Assembly (NCBI GenBank): GCA_964566055.1
Contig: CAZMHI010000003.1
Coordinates: forward strand, 57,287 to 121,286
Direction of reading: 5' to 3'
From: TMED23 sp964566055
GTDB taxonomy: Bacteria > Pseudomonadota > Alphaproteobacteria > Rhodospirillales > UBA2165
DNA length: 64,000 nucleotides
Part shown: positions 44,978 to 54,158 of the stretch, piece by piece
How the letters are laid out: the number at the start of each line of letters is the position of its first letter
Numbering within the stretch: the stretch's first letter is position 1
Notes under the pieces: model-generated
The model's database searches: none
The model's input: the letters and a program-made list of their open reading frames with translations, nothing else
Told to the model about the DNA's origin: nothing
Made by a program: the position numbers and the translations under genes

Positions 44978-46129
44978 ATGGAAAGACGTGATTTATTGAA
45001 AAATGCCGCCATTGCGGTTGGTGGCGCTGTTGTGGGTGCGGGCGCACTCATGCTCAGCAAAGGCGAAAAAAAGGTGGCAAAGAAAGCAGCGGCACCTAAG
45101 CCAGCTGCACCAGCAGCCGTTAAAAGCCGGATTGAAATGAATATAGTTTCAACTTGGCCGCGTGACTTCCCAGGTTTGGGTACTGGCGCACAACGCGCAG
45201 CTGCTCGCATCGAAACTTTGTCTGAAGGACGGATTAAAGTTAATTATTTTGCCGCCAAAGAACGCGTCGGCGCTTTTGACTCTTTTGATGAAGTGGCGAA
45301 CGGTAATGCGCAAGCCTATCATGCTGCCGACTATTACTGGAAAGGAAAGCATCCGGGTTGGGCATATTTCACTGCCGTACCTTTTGGCCTGACATACACC
45401 GAGATTAACGCCTGGATACGGTTCGGTGGCGGTCAGGCTCTCTGGGACAAACTTGGAGAACAGTTTGGCCTCAAAGGTCTGATGTGCGGTAATACGGGTG
45501 TTCAAATGGGCGGTTGGTTTAGAAAAGAAATCAATTCTTCCGCTGATCTAAAAGGTCTGAAAATGCGTATTCCTGGTCTTGGCGGCGACGTCATGGCCAA
45601 ATTGGGGGCCTCACCGATTTCTGTACCTGGTGGTCAAATTTATGAAAACCTGGTTTCTGGTGCGATTGACGCTACCGAGTGGGTTGGTCCTTGGAATGAC
45701 CGTTTTATGAAATTCTATGAAGCCGCCAAATACTATTATTATCCCGGTATGCATGAACCCGGCTCAATGCTGGCGTTCGGTATGAATGCTAAATTTTGGA
45801 ACGATTTATCCAAAACAGATAAGGCAATTATCGAAGCTGCAACAGCTATGGAAAATGACGTGATGATGTCTGAGTTTAACGCCAAGAGTGGTGAAGCTTT
45901 GGCTGATTTGGTCAAAAACCAAGGTGTGAAACTGCGTAAATTCAATGACGATATTTATGATAGTTTTGGCGATGCATCCAAAGAAGTGTTCGAGACTGTT
46001 CGGGCTCACAGTCCACTGGCAAATGAGATTCACGAAAGCTTCTTAAAAGCTCGAGCCGATCTTGGTGCCTGGTCTAAAATTTCTGACCAAGCATTTGTTC
46101 AGCAGCGTAACCGCGTCCTTGGCGTTTAA
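44978..46129 (+). CDS. dctP: TRAP transporter substrate-binding protein (DctP family)
   Basis: A 383-residue periplasmic binding protein. The N-terminus ERRDLLKNAAIAVGGAVVGAG has a twin-arginine and a hydrophobic stretch, so Tat export is likely. A Lys/Ala/Pro-rich linker leads to the DctP domain (about 52-375): MNIVSTWPRDFPG, LKGLKMRIPGLGGDVMAKLGASPISVPGGQIYENL and GAIDATEWVGPWND. The segment ...MRIPG with its arginine fixes a carboxylate, so organic acids (2-oxo acids are the closest guess) are likely substrates. GGGAGA precedes the ATG. A hairpin separates it from the permease genes. Confidence 0.93.
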   Translation: MERRDLLKNAAIAVGGAVVGAGALMLSKGEKKVAKKAAAPKPAAPAAVKSRIEMNIVSTWPRDFPGLGTGAQRAAARIETLSEGRIKVNYFAAKERVGAFDSFDEVANGNAQAYHAADYYWKGKHPGWAYFTAVPFGLTYTEINAWIRFGGGQALWDKLGEQFGLKGLMCGNTGVQMGGWFRKEINSSADLKGLKMRIPGLGGDVMAKLGASPISVPGGQIYENLVSGAIDATEWVGPWNDRFMKFYEAAKYYYYPGMHEPGSMLAFGMNAKFWNDLSKTDKAIIEAATAMENDVMMSEFNAKSGEALADLVKNQGVKLRKFNDDIYDSFGDASKEVFETVRAHSPLANEIHESFLKARADLGAWSKISDQAFVQQRNRVLGV

Positions 46130-46153
46130 CCTAGGGCTGGTTCAGTAAATATG

Positions 46154-46189
46154 ACAACGGAGCTTTCAGGGTTACCTGGGCTCCGTTGT
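46154..46189 (+). repeat. Intercistronic hairpin between dctP and the permease genes
   Basis: ACAACGGAGC (46154-46163) pairs perfectly with GCTCCGTTGT (46180-46189), and CAGG/CCTG can pair inside, forming a long hairpin 25 bases after the dctP stop. There is only a weak T run. Such hairpins often protect a binding-protein mRNA and let fewer transcripts reach the permease genes. Confidence 0.72.
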
Positions 46190-46234
46190 TAGTATTTACA
46201 TTATGAAACACTTAATTTTGTTTCTTTTTTTGAC

Positions 46235-47251
46235 ATGCAGAACATATCGCTAAACGTTTACCTCAGAGTTGCTGCGCTTTCTATGGCAGCGCTGAGTCTG
46301 GTGTATGTTGCCAATAACTTCCTGATTTTCTGGTGGGGCTGGCCCGGCATCAACATCCTTTTTGCCGATCTCGGATGGTTTTGGCTGGAGCCGTTGAGAA
46401 GTCCGCTAAAAGGTAATCTTCCACTCCTGGGCTGGCTGCAGGTGCTCCTATACGTTGGCACGATTGCTGCAATTATCTGGTTTGTTTGGCGCTCGCGTGA
46501 ACGCACTTTGTTGCAGGATTCGGAATTTCTAGATGCTCTCGTCACCTATATCATTCGCTCGGCTTTTTGGGCAGTGCTGTTAATTGGCGTTGTCGATATG
46601 GCCATATCATTTTTACGGGTTGAAGGATTGCTGGTTCAGGTTGTCGGTGAAGCCTTGGCCAGGGATCTCGGCCGTTCGGCCTATCGGGGCGTATATGTCC
46701 ATTATCCTTTGATCGCTTTGGGCTTTGTCATTGGCTACTTCACCCGGACATTAGGCTTTATTTGGCTAGCTCTTTTGATCGTCATTGCTGAACTCCTGAT
46801 CGTCGTCACGCGTTTTATATTCTCGTATGAACAAGCCTTCATGGGAGATCTCGTACGGTTCTGGTATGCCGCGCTATTTTTGTTTGCCAGTGCCTACACC
46901 TTGATCGAGGAAGGTCACGTCCGGGTCGATATTCTCTACGCCGGATTTAGTGAGAGAGGTAAGGCCTGGTCAAATGTTATTGGCTCGCTGGTTCTAGGCC
47001 TGCCGCTTTGCTGGATTATTCTGACCAGGGGCTTGTGGGATAAATCGAATTTAATTAATGCGCCACTATTGACTTTCGAGGTGACCCAAAGCGGTTATGG
47101 CCTTTATGTGAAGTATATAATGGCTGGATTTTTGTTGATCTACGGTTTGAGTATGATGATCCAGTTTGCCAGCTACTTCCTTAGCAATGCGGCTATTTTG
47201 GTTCGCGAGCCAGGCGCTCACACTCATGAAGAACACCCCGGAGCGGTATAA
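46235..47251 (+). CDS. dctQ: TRAP transporter small permease subunit, enlarged (DctQ family)
   Basis: A 338-residue membrane protein. The C-terminal half (about 190-325) is the DctQ domain: YEQAFMGDLVRFWYAALFLFASAYTLIEEGHVRVDILY with the conserved Glu-Glu-Gly-His-Val-Arg-Val-Asp stretch. The N-terminal half adds about four more membrane helices, so the protein is twice the usual DctQ size. Long DctQ forms occur with TakP-type binding proteins. No strong ribosome binding site is seen before ATG 46235. dctM follows after nine bases. Confidence 0.9.
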   Translation: MQNISLNVYLRVAALSMAALSLVYVANNFLIFWWGWPGINILFADLGWFWLEPLRSPLKGNLPLLGWLQVLLYVGTIAAIIWFVWRSRERTLLQDSEFLDALVTYIIRSAFWAVLLIGVVDMAISFLRVEGLLVQVVGEALARDLGRSAYRGVYVHYPLIALGFVIGYFTRTLGFIWLALLIVIAELLIVVTRFIFSYEQAFMGDLVRFWYAALFLFASAYTLIEEGHVRVDILYAGFSERGKAWSNVIGSLVLGLPLCWIILTRGLWDKSNLINAPLLTFEVTQSGYGLYVKYIMAGFLLIYGLSMMIQFASYFLSNAAILVREPGAHTHEEHPGAV

Positions 47252-47260
47252 GAATCTGAT

Positions 47261-49933
47261 ATGGAAACGCTATTTCTCGCCATTTTAGTTATTCTTCTGA
47301 TCGCAGCTTTAGCGTCCGGTTATCCGGTGGCTTTCGCCCTGCCCGGCTCCGCAATTATTACAATTCTGTTAGCTTCTATTGCAGGTATGTTATTCGCCGA
47401 CGATTCCGGCGCTTATTTCTCGCAAGGCGATGCCATTCAATGGTTCAACGCCGCGATTACCAATTTTCGAGGTATTTATTTCGAGGTCGAACGCGATACG
47501 CTGATCGCGATCCCGTTGTTTATTTTTATGGGTTTAATGCTGCAACGTTCGAAAGTAGCAGAGGATCTGCTTATTACTATGGCCCAGCTTTTTGGACCAG
47601 TACCGGGCGGCCTCGGTATTGCCGTGGTATTTGTCGGCGCTTTGCTTGCCGCCACAACCGGCATTGTCGGTGCGACGGTCATTGCCATGGGCTTGATATC
47701 CTTGCCGGTAATGTTACGTGCCAACTACAACGTTCCCCTCGCGACAGGTACGATCTCAGCCTCTGGAACATTGGGACAGATTATTCCGCCGTCAATTGTT
47801 TTGATTATTTTGGCGGACCAGCTCTCAAGCGCCACAGACCGCGCCGCTACCATTCGGAAAACAGAGTTTAAAGACACCACCGGCTCATTCTCGCTGCCCA
47901 CCGAGTTCGATTTAACATCGACCAGCGCCGGAGAAATGTTCTTAGGTGCGCTACTGCCCGGCCTCGTCTTGGTCGGCCTTTACATGGCCTATATTTTGGT
48001 TGTTGCGTTGGTCAAAAAGAACTCGGCACCACCGGTACCTTTTGAAGGAAAGTATGATTTCACCTTTTTCAGGCGCGTCTTTTTGGTATTGGTACCGCCG
48101 CTCGTTCTGATATTTACGGTCTTGGGATCCATTATTCTTGGTATTGCAACGGTCAATCAGGCGGGCGCCATTGGTGCCGTCGGCGCCATGATTATGGCCG
48201 GTTACCGGTTGAAGGAAGGGGAAAAACACGCCTTCACTCCAGTCTTTTTAATTATTATTTCCCTGGGCGTTCTTGGCTGGATGTTGAGTGAATTCGATAT
48301 CAACGTCAAAAGTATAAACAGCACGCAAGATGCAGTTGTCATAGCGGCAGCACTGGTAGCTGTTCTGGTATTTCTCGTGGCACTGTTTTGGAGCGGCTGG
48401 CGCACCCACAAGATCGAAGGCACGCTGAATTATGTAATGATCGAGACCGCCAAAACAACGTCGTTGGTCTTTATTATTCTATTAGGCGCCGCCATGCTCA
48501 CCGCTGCCTTTCGAGCTTTTGGCGGCGAAGAACTGGTTAAAGATTTTCTAACCGGATTACCCGGTGGCTTTATCACCAAATTCGTTGTCGTTATGGCTGT
48601 CATCTTCCTGCTCGGTTTTTTCCTCGATTTTATCGAGATCGCCGTGGTCGTGGTGCCCATCATTGCACCGATCTTACTGGCCGATCCATCAGCCAACGTA
48701 ACCGGTGTCTGGCTGGGTGTTATGATCGGTGTGAATATGCAGACGTCGTTTTTGACACCACCGTTCGGCTTCGCTCTCTTTTACTTGCGAGGCGTTGCCT
48801 CCAAAGCCGTTCAGACAATCCAAATTTATAAAGGCGTCGTGCCATTTATTATTTTGCAATTAGTTGGCTTGGCCATTGTTGGATTTTATCCGTCTCTCGT
48901 GAACTATCTGCCAAACCGCGTAAATCTGACTGCGGATACGGCGCCACCGCCGATCAATCCACGCTTGCAAGTTTGCGTCGAAGAATATCTCTTTGCTGAA
49001 TATGAGCAAACAAGTGCAGGCTTGAAAGCCGCGATTTCAACAGCAAAGTCACTTGATATCAGTTACCTCTCGGAGCGGCAAAAACGAGCTATGTCCGAGG
49101 CTTTTACGGCATCTGATCAAATTTTCGTTCAAGTCGATGCGGTTAAAAAGGCAAGCAAAGCATTAAATGCCTATATTCCTGAATATCGGCCCCTGCATCG
49201 AACGACCCGTGATATTCAGGCACGCGCCCGCCGGCTCGGCGTAGAAATCAGAAATCTCAACGAAGAATTGAGGCCGCTGGTACGTGATGGTGGTAACGAA
49301 AGCACGGTCGCCGATTTGCGGGAGGAAATCGCCGAACTTCAGGTTGAGAAGAATGCCTTTGATTCTCAGGTCTCTCCACAATGGAAGCAGGCTCGGGCGA
49401 CTTATGTGAAGCTGGCAAAAGCAGAATCAACCGCAAGACAGAAATATCGCCGCGCTGTTGACGCGACTTATGAACCAGTACCCAATTTGCAAAAGATTAT
49501 TTCCCATGCTGGCAAACTGGAGGCATTGGGAGATCAATTGCGAAAATTGGAAGGCACAGTTACCTCTGCGCGCACAAAAGCGGCAATTGCCAAATCTGTG
49601 TTGGAAATTCGCGCCGCCGAAAGGGCTTTAGACGCTATTGCCGATGCAAGTTCTATCAGGTCAAATATCTCCCGTGCCCGTCGGGCAATGACAGAAAGAA
49701 ATCCTAACTACCAGAAAGCCACCAGGGATTTAAGAAAAGGACTGGAGATCTTTCGTCAAGAAGTCGTTTGGCGGAAGCGCGCGGCAAAAGAACTCTTGCC
49801 CGGCTTAATCGCCTATGATGATAAAATTAAAAACTCAATCGGTTTACGCCAGCAAGAGAGATTAACTTCAGAACAGGCAGCCGAAATCGCTGTCTGCAAA
49901 TCCTATCACCGGGACATATCGTTGAGTTTTTAG
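47261..49933 (+). CDS. dctM: TRAP transporter large permease with helical C-terminal extension (DctM family)
   Basis: An 890-residue protein. Residues 1-550 are the DctM permease, with about 14 membrane helices; motifs GPVPGGLGIAVVFVGALLAATTGIVGAT, SASGTLGQIIPPSIVLIILA and MQTSFLTPPFGFALFYLRGV are clear. Residues 551-890 are an added soluble domain, strongly helical and rich in Ala, Glu, Lys and Arg, with likely coiled coils (for example 585-690 and 760-840). Standard DctM has about 430 residues. The stop overlaps the convergent bioY stop by four bases. Confidence 0.91.
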   Translation: METLFLAILVILLIAALASGYPVAFALPGSAIITILLASIAGMLFADDSGAYFSQGDAIQWFNAAITNFRGIYFEVERDTLIAIPLFIFMGLMLQRSKVAEDLLITMAQLFGPVPGGLGIAVVFVGALLAATTGIVGATVIAMGLISLPVMLRANYNVPLATGTISASGTLGQIIPPSIVLIILADQLSSATDRAATIRKTEFKDTTGSFSLPTEFDLTSTSAGEMFLGALLPGLVLVGLYMAYILVVALVKKNSAPPVPFEGKYDFTFFRRVFLVLVPPLVLIFTVLGSIILGIATVNQAGAIGAVGAMIMAGYRLKEGEKHAFTPVFLIIISLGVLGWMLSEFDINVKSINSTQDAVVIAAALVAVLVFLVALFWSGWRTHKIEGTLNYVMIETAKTTSLVFIILLGAAMLTAAFRAFGGEELVKDFLTGLPGGFITKFVVVMAVIFLLGFFLDFIEIAVVVVPIIAPILLADPSANVTGVWLGVMIGVNMQTSFLTPPFGFALFYLRGVASKAVQTIQIYKGVVPFIILQLVGLAIVGFYPSLVNYLPNRVNLTADTAPPPINPRLQVCVEEYLFAEYEQTSAGLKAAISTAKSLDISYLSERQKRAMSEAFTASDQIFVQVDAVKKASKALNAYIPEYRPLHRTTRDIQARARRLGVEIRNLNEELRPLVRDGGNESTVADLREEIAELQVEKNAFDSQVSPQWKQARATYVKLAKAESTARQKYRRAVDATYEPVPNLQKIISHAGKLEALGDQLRKLEGTVTSARTKAAIAKSVLEIRAAERALDAIADASSIRSNISRARRAMTERNPNYQKATRDLRKGLEIFRQEVVWRKRAAKELLPGLIAYDDKIKNSIGLRQQERLTSEQAAEIAVCKSYHRDISLSF

Positions 49934-50526
49934 TCGTCGCGGTTAATTAATTTCCAGCATAGTGGTAGCACTGCGGCGGCAAGTGCGATTTTAAACACGG
50001 CTCCCCACATGAATGGCAGGACGCCAAATTGGAAGGCTTTTTCCATACCGATTAAATTGGCCAGCCAGACAAAGCCGAAGGCGAAAATGATGGCGGTGCC
50101 GAACAGCATTGCCAACAAGGTAGAGACCACCGACCGGTCAAAACCTTTCTCCGCCATATAGCCAACCGTCATAGCGGAAATAACAAAACCAACAAGATAG
50201 CCTCCAGTTGGGCCCGCCATGTAAGCGAGGCCGATGCCTTTCGCAGGTGTACCGGCAAACACCGGCAAACCAAGCGCCCCTTCAGCCAGATAAGCCAAAA
50301 TGGTCAGACCACCCAGCTTCCAGCCAAACGCCATGCCGATCACCAGCACGGCAAAGGTCTGCATCGTCATTGGCACCGGATAAAACGGCACCTGAATTTT
50401 CGCTGAGAGCGTTAGCAACGCTGTGCCTGCAAGTACCAGAACGACCTTATATAGCCAGCTATTGGTCGCAGCCGGCAGCACGGTATCGAGCAGAGTTGGT
50501 TGAATGTAACTATTTGCCTGTTGCAT
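49930..50526 (-). CDS. bioY: Biotin transporter substrate-binding subunit BioY
   Basis: A 198-residue membrane protein, the S-component of an ECF-type biotin transporter or a stand-alone transporter. About six helices are seen, with the family segments VPFYPVPMTMQTFAVLVIGMAFG, YLAEGALGLPVFAG and GPTGGYLVGF. BioM and BioN are not adjacent, so it may work alone as in some alphaproteobacteria. Upstream lies the perfect inverted repeat at 50541-50561. Confidence 0.95.
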   Translation of the reverse strand: MQQANSYIQPTLLDTVLPAATNSWLYKVVLVLAGTALLTLSAKIQVPFYPVPMTMQTFAVLVIGMAFGWKLGGLTILAYLAEGALGLPVFAGTPAKGIGLAYMAGPTGGYLVGFVISAMTVGYMAEKGFDRSVVSTLLAMLFGTAIIFAFGFVWLANLIGMEKAFQFGVLPFMWGAVFKIALAAAVLPLCWKLINRDD

Positions 50527-50540
50527 AGTTTTGGTCCCTG

Positions 50541-50561
50541 GAAGTTGTATTTTTCAACTTC
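50541..50561 (-). promoter_or_regulatory. Inverted repeat upstream of bioY
   Basis: GAAGTTG (50541-50547) and CAACTTC (50555-50561) form a perfect seven-base inverted repeat with a seven-base spacer, 15 bases before the bioY start codon. It does not resemble the BioR box (TTATMKATAA) or the BirA operator. Operator or short hairpin are both possible. Confidence 0.4.
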
Positions 50562-50590
50562 ATAGCAGGTCGACCGCAATAATCAAAGAT

Positions 50591-52819
50591 TTAAGAGAAT
50601 TTATTGGTTCGTGAGAAGCCTTTAGGCGGCAAACGGCCAGCCTGGGCACGTTTACCCTGCCAGGCCAATAAATCAGTCTCTGTGCGGGTTTTATCGCCGG
50701 TTTTCCAGGATAAGCCCTCTTTCATGGTGAATGTTTTGACATCGCCCAGACCACCATCTTTGTAGCGCTGGAGGATAACCCCACGGCCCCGCGTCATTTC
50801 CGGCACTTCATCGAGCGGGAACAGCAAGAGCTTACGATTTTCACCAATCACCGCCACACTGTCACCTTCGACAATGCAGATCGCCGCCGCTTCATCCTCA
50901 CCTTTGACATTGAGGATTTGCTTGCCGCCTTTGGTCTGCGCCATGACATCCTCAGATTTGACGATAAAGCCACGTCCTGAACTGGACGCTGCCAAGAACT
51001 TCATCTCGGGTTTGAAAAGATACAAGCCAACAATATCGTGCTCGTTGCCAAGATCGACCATCAGGCGCACCGGTTCACCAAAGCCTCGCCCGCCCGGCAG
51101 TTTGTCGCATGATATCGTGTAGAAGCGCCCGTTAGTGGCAAAGAGCAATATCTTATCAGTGGTCTCCGCATGCATAATAAACTTGCCGCGATCGCCGTCT
51201 TTGTATTTCACTTCGGCTGTCAGATCGACATGGCCTTTGGCCGCTTTGATCCAGCCCTTCTCCGAACAAACTACGGTCACAGGCTCTTTTTCAATAAAGG
51301 CATCAATCGGGATATCGATCTCTTTGGGTGCCGAAGCAATATCAGTACGGCGTTTATAGGCCGGGTCGGCTTTGCCCGAGAATTGTTTTTTAATATCGCT
51401 GATTTCGCTGGAGATTTTTTTCCAGCGTAATTCTTTATTCTTGATCAGCTTGTTCAGCCCAGCGCGTTCCTTCTTGAGATCTTCGTGTTCGCTCTTGATC
51501 TCGATCTCTTCAAGTTTGCGCAAGGAACGCAGGCGCATATTAAGAATGGCTTCAGCCTGATTTTCGGTGAGTTTAAATTTCTTGATTAAACTTTTTTTGG
51601 CGTCCTCCGCCTCGCGGATAATTTTTATAACTTCATCCAAATTAAGATAGGCAATCAGATAGCCTTCAAGCACTTCCATCCGCGCGTCGATCTTGCCGAG
51701 GCGGTATTTGGTCCGCCGCATCAGCACCTCAAGGCGGTGGTCTAGAAACGCCGTCAAAACTTCCCGTAAATTCATCACCTTCGGCGTGTTATCAGCATCC
51801 AGCACATTCATGTTCATGCTGAACCGTGATTCAAGATCAGTGAGCTTGAACATCTGCTCCATCAGCATGTCCGGCTCAATGGTCCGGTTTTTTGGCTCCA
51901 AAACGATGCGGATATCTTCTGCCGATTCATCCCTGATATCGGCCAGGAATGGCAGTTTGCGTGCCAGCAACAGCTCTGCAATTTTTTCGATCAACCGGGA
52001 TTTCTGCACCTGATAGGGAATTTCAGTGATGATAATCTGATACTGACCACGGCCAAGTTTTTCTTTCTCCCAACGCGCCCGAATGCGAAAACTGCCCCGC
52101 CCAGTTTTATAGGCGACGGTAATGACGTCCCGGTCCTCAACTAGAACTCCGCCAGTGGGTAAATCCGGCCCAGGAATAATATCAACAAGCTTGCCGATCG
52201 TGGCTTTTGGAAACTTGATCAAATGAATGAGCGCGGTGCAAAGTTCTTCCAAATTATGCGGTGGAATGCTGGTCGCCATGCCGACCGCGATACCGGCTGC
52301 GCCATTGGCCAGAAGATTTGGAATAGCTGCCGGCAGAACAACCGGTTCCTTGTCCTGACCGTCATAGGTTTCCCGAAAATCAATAGCATCTTCATCAATG
52401 CCATCAAGCAAGGCCGTCGCCACGTCGGTCATGCGGGCTTCGGTGTAGCGCATCGCTGCCGGATTATCGCCGTCGACATTGCCGAAATTACCCTGCCCGT
52501 CGACCAGCGGATAGCGTACGGAAAACTCTTGGGCCAGCCGTACCAACGCGTCATAAATCGATTGATCGCCATGGGGATGATATTTACCCATGACATCACC
52601 GACCACACGGGCGCATTTCTTAAAGCCCTGATCCGGGTCGAGCTTGAGTTGCCGCATGGCATAGAGCAGCCGCCGATGAACCGGTTTCAAACCATCCCGC
52701 ACATCGGGCAAAGAGCGCGACATGATGATGGATAAAGCATAAGAAAGGTAGCGTTCGCTAATCGCGTCGGCGAGCCGGGTATCCCGGATATCGCCGGACG
52801 TTATGGTCGGAGCGTTCAT
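50591..52819 (-). CDS. parC: DNA topoisomerase IV subunit A
   Basis: A 742-residue type IIA topoisomerase subunit that decatenates chromosomes. The catalytic tyrosine is Tyr125 in AAMRYTEARMT, and the quinolone region is HPHGDQSIYDALVRLAQ (82-98). The C-terminal part carries the beta-pinwheel repeats, which are fewer than in GyrA, and the GyrA-box QRRGGKG is absent, so ParC rather than GyrA. It lies 24 bases downstream of recO, a typical alphaproteobacterial neighbour. Confidence 0.96.
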   Translation of the reverse strand: MNAPTITSGDIRDTRLADAISERYLSYALSIIMSRSLPDVRDGLKPVHRRLLYAMRQLKLDPDQGFKKCARVVGDVMGKYHPHGDQSIYDALVRLAQEFSVRYPLVDGQGNFGNVDGDNPAAMRYTEARMTDVATALLDGIDEDAIDFRETYDGQDKEPVVLPAAIPNLLANGAAGIAVGMATSIPPHNLEELCTALIHLIKFPKATIGKLVDIIPGPDLPTGGVLVEDRDVITVAYKTGRGSFRIRARWEKEKLGRGQYQIIITEIPYQVQKSRLIEKIAELLLARKLPFLADIRDESAEDIRIVLEPKNRTIEPDMLMEQMFKLTDLESRFSMNMNVLDADNTPKVMNLREVLTAFLDHRLEVLMRRTKYRLGKIDARMEVLEGYLIAYLNLDEVIKIIREAEDAKKSLIKKFKLTENQAEAILNMRLRSLRKLEEIEIKSEHEDLKKERAGLNKLIKNKELRWKKISSEISDIKKQFSGKADPAYKRRTDIASAPKEIDIPIDAFIEKEPVTVVCSEKGWIKAAKGHVDLTAEVKYKDGDRGKFIMHAETTDKILLFATNGRFYTISCDKLPGGRGFGEPVRLMVDLGNEHDIVGLYLFKPEMKFLAASSSGRGFIVKSEDVMAQTKGGKQILNVKGEDEAAAICIVEGDSVAVIGENRKLLLFPLDEVPEMTRGRGVILQRYKDGGLGDVKTFTMKEGLSWKTGDKTRTETDLLAWQGKRAQAGRLPPKGFSRTNKFS

Positions 52820-52843
52820 TAGTGTTCCCGTGTAAAATACTGT

Positions 52844-53590
52844 CTAACGGCTAGATATTGTATGCTTTTGTTTTACGCGGTCAACCAGTCGAGTCCGGGC
52901 GGGCGGTTCACCATTTTTATGATGGATAAAGACGTGGCGGCCCATAAAATAACCGGTGAGATTAAGACCCAGATAGAGTGCGTTAAAATCGATCTCAGGG
53001 GGATTTTCCAGTCCGTTCATCAAAAAGTCCGGCAGGGCTAACAGCTTGTCTTTATAGGGCTCTCCGGCGTTGGTCGAGACTGCCTGACCGGATTTCGGGG
53101 AAACATAAATCAGCTCATCACTCTGCCCGGTCGACGCACAAGCTGTGAGATCGAGTCCGAAACCAAGCTCAGCCAGCAGATCAAGTTCCCACTTAACATA
53201 ATCTTCCAGCCAACTGTCCTCACCGAGATTGGCGATAAAATTGAAAAGTGATTCGTAAATATCAGGATGCGGCTCCCGCTCCGGCAGCGCCAATTCAAGC
53301 ACGGCGCAGGCCGAGCTCAACCCTGCCAACCGGAGCGAATCATCTAGATAAAGCGCCGCTTGGGGTTGGAGCAATTCGCAGGTGAAGGCGCCGAGATGAT
53401 CCTCAAGCCGGGCCCGCCACTCCACGCTGACCAGATTACCGGCTTCATAGATACCGCGGGCGCGTTTGCCACTGCCACCCCGGACCAACCCGGCATGACG
53501 GCCATGCTCCGGCGTCATCAGCGAGACAATCGCCGAACCCTCCCCATGTTTTCGGGCGGATAATACTATACCGATATCAGACCAATTCAT
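52844..53590 (-). CDS. recO: DNA repair protein RecO
   Basis: A 248-residue protein for loading RecA in the RecF pathway. The N-terminal OB fold begins MNWSDIGIVLSARKHGEGSAIVSLMTPEHGRHAGLVRGG. The helical part follows, with FELDLLAELGFGLDL-like sequence (WELDLLAELGFGLDLTACASTG). In many RecO proteins a zinc ribbon with four Cys follows; here only one cysteine (ACASTG) remains, common in alphaproteobacteria. It precedes parC. Confidence 0.93.
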   Translation of the reverse strand: MNWSDIGIVLSARKHGEGSAIVSLMTPEHGRHAGLVRGGSGKRARGIYEAGNLVSVEWRARLEDHLGAFTCELLQPQAALYLDDSLRLAGLSSACAVLELALPEREPHPDIYESLFNFIANLGEDSWLEDYVKWELDLLAELGFGLDLTACASTGQSDELIYVSPKSGQAVSTNAGEPYKDKLLALPDFLMNGLENPPEIDFNALYLGLNLTGYFMGRHVFIHHKNGEPPARTRLVDRVKQKHTISSR

Positions 53591-53667
53591 GAGGGGAGTT
53601 TATACTGCAAAATTGGGAAGTTCACCCCTGCCCTTTAATCTCACGCAAATTCAGCCGAGCGAATGGC

Positions 53668-54078
53668 CTAAAATATTTTTGCGGCAGCGATCTCCCAGGC
53701 GATCACGAGCAGAGCAATCCAGGCGGCTGTGAATATCAGCGTACGTGTCCTGAAATGTTTAAAGCCGGCAATCATCACAACAGCATGGGCTATTCGGAGC
53801 CAAAAGAAGGCCACCGCAGCTCCTGCTGTAAGTTCTGTAGAAACGCCGACCAGCTGGGCAATCACAACAAGCCCAGCAAAGGCGCCGAATTGCTCAACCA
53901 GATTGATGTGCGCGCGATTGGCCCGTTTGACCCAAAGATCTGTCGGCTCGCCCCTGAGCGTGACATATTCCTCGGCTTGCAAAGGTCCGTAATGGCGGAC
54001 CTGTCCGACGATATGTGGAATCCACATGACGGCGAGTAAGATTGACGTCAGAAAAAGATAAAAGAGTTCAGTCGACAT
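53668..54078 (-). CDS. MAPEG-family membrane protein
   Basis: A 136-residue protein with four membrane helices (about 4-22, 66-82, 85-103 and 112-132). The family marker is RANRAHINLVEQFGAFAGLV (residues 52-71). MAPEG proteins include glutathione-dependent enzymes and leukotriene-related enzymes in eukaryotes; the bacterial function is mostly unknown. It sits between recO and era, an unusual extra gene in that block. Confidence 0.9.
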   Translation of the reverse strand: MSTELFYLFLTSILLAVMWIPHIVGQVRHYGPLQAEEYVTLRGEPTDLWVKRANRAHINLVEQFGAFAGLVVIAQLVGVSTELTAGAAVAFFWLRIAHAVVMIAGFKHFRTRTLIFTAAWIALLVIAWEIAAAKIF

Positions 54079-54158
54079 TTTGACCTCCTGAGCACAGTTA
54101 TCTTACGATCTAACGGGCAATCAGCAGAGTCTGTAAACTCAAAAGCCTGTGAACGTAC

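Noticed and set aside
54079..54158. Small frame overlapping the end of era
   Set aside because: It lies mostly inside era in another frame and has no ribosome binding site.
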